Part shown: positions 5,323 to 5,577 of the stretch, piece by piece
How the letters are laid out: each line of letters starts with the position of its first letter
Position numbering within the stretch: the stretch's first letter is position 1
Assembly: GCA_008501655.1 (NCBI GenBank)
Contig: QQUK01000330.1
Location: 1 to 5,577 of the forward strand
Source: Calditrichota bacterium
GTDB taxonomy: Bacteria; Zixibacteria; MSB-5A5; GN15; FEB-12
Length of the DNA: 5,577 nucleotides
Direction of reading: 5' to 3'
Notes under the pieces: generated by a model
The model's database searches: none
What the model was told of the DNA's origin: nothing
Seen by the model: the letters and a program-made list of their open reading frames with translations, nothing else
Program-made: the position numbers and the translations under genes

Positions 5323-5577
5323 GTCAGTTTCGGGTAATCCATGTTAAATCGTTTTTTGTAATATATCCGGGTTGCGGTAATCAAAACAACTATAAAAAGA
5401 CCGTATTGCCAGAAAAAATAGGCTGAAACCATCGTTAATAACAATATCGGAAATTTTATGGCAAAAAACAGTATTCTTGTATCATTTTTGAAAAGTGAAA
5501 TCAGAAGAGGCAGAATTGAAATCATCGACACTGCTGTTAATATAAAGTGATTGGAATAAAATGCGATATAGGCAGAA
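5319..5577 (-). CDS. Integral membrane protein, C-terminal 85 residues (cut by window edge)
   Basis: The minus-strand frame is open from the right edge to the TGA at 5321-5319, so only the C-terminus is seen. An internal GTG at 5531 could be mistaken for a start, but open frame continues upstream of it with similar hydrophobic sequence and it has no ribosome binding site. The visible part has about three membrane segments (roughly residues 11-29, 35-55 and 58-69), separated by FKNDTRIL and FFWQY, and ends in a basic tail TRIYYKKRFNMDYPKLT. The helix spacing and tail recall the C-termini of UbiA-type prenyltransferases, but that is a weak impression because the diagnostic Asp-rich motifs would lie outside. 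It is coupled to the NlpC/P60 gene by an ATGA overlap. Confidence 0.75.
   Translation of the reverse strand, partial: SAYIAFYSNHFILTAVSMISILPLLISLFKNDTRILFFAIKFPILLLTMVSAYFFWQYGLFIVVLITATRIYYKKRFNMDYPKLT

Noticed and set aside
5319..5531. A complete 70-residue membrane protein starting at GTG 5531
   Set aside because: The frame stays open to the window edge with similar hydrophobic sequence and there is no ribosome binding site, so it is the end of a longer gene.

Overview
The window looks like part of a chromosome from a Gram-negative-type (diderm) bacterium. It carries an outer-membrane beta-barrel protein with a cleavable signal peptide and a terminal Phe, a lipoprotein-type NlpC/P60 hydrolase, and a housekeeping uvrC. 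The barrel protein's style (a short soluble N-terminal domain, then aromatic-rich alternating strands) recalls proteins seen in the FCB group (Bacteroidota, Gemmatimonadota and related candidate phyla). That is an impression from memory; the sequence alone does not fix the phylum.

Layout. (1) Positions 1-927, minus strand: the first 309 codons of an AAA/OLD-like ATP-dependent nuclease that runs off the left edge. It is very AT-rich and has its own sigma70-like promoter and a strong ribosome binding site, so it is probably an acquired accessory or defence gene. (2) Positions 928-1721: about 0.8 kb without a gene, between two divergent genes. It is packed with palindromes and repeats: five copies of a 10-mer in both orientations, a 23-bp direct repeat bracketing about 300 bp, two CTCAGNNTGAC motifs exactly 50 bp apart, a pair of 12-2-12 palindromes closed by an outer stem into a predicted three-way junction, and a further nested stem-loop. 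This is the least ordinary part of the window. (3) Positions 1722-2972, plus strand: a secreted, probably outer-membrane protein of unknown function; its real start is a GTG behind GGAGGT. (4) Positions 2976-5577, minus strand: a compact run of three genes read right to left, namely the C-terminus of an integral membrane protein, an NlpC/P60 lipoprotein (ATGA overlap with the previous gene) and uvrC (25 nt further on).

How the genes relate. The membrane protein, the peptidoglycan hydrolase and UvrC are probably one transcript, but their functions (unknown membrane role, cell-wall cleavage, nucleotide excision repair) do not form one pathway; this looks like ordinary housekeeping clustering. 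The barrel protein converges on uvrC with only 3 nt between the stop codons. The OLD-like gene is separated from everything else by the repeat-rich block, and any partner gene would lie beyond the left edge. I see no rRNA, tRNA, CRISPR array, transposase or integrase.
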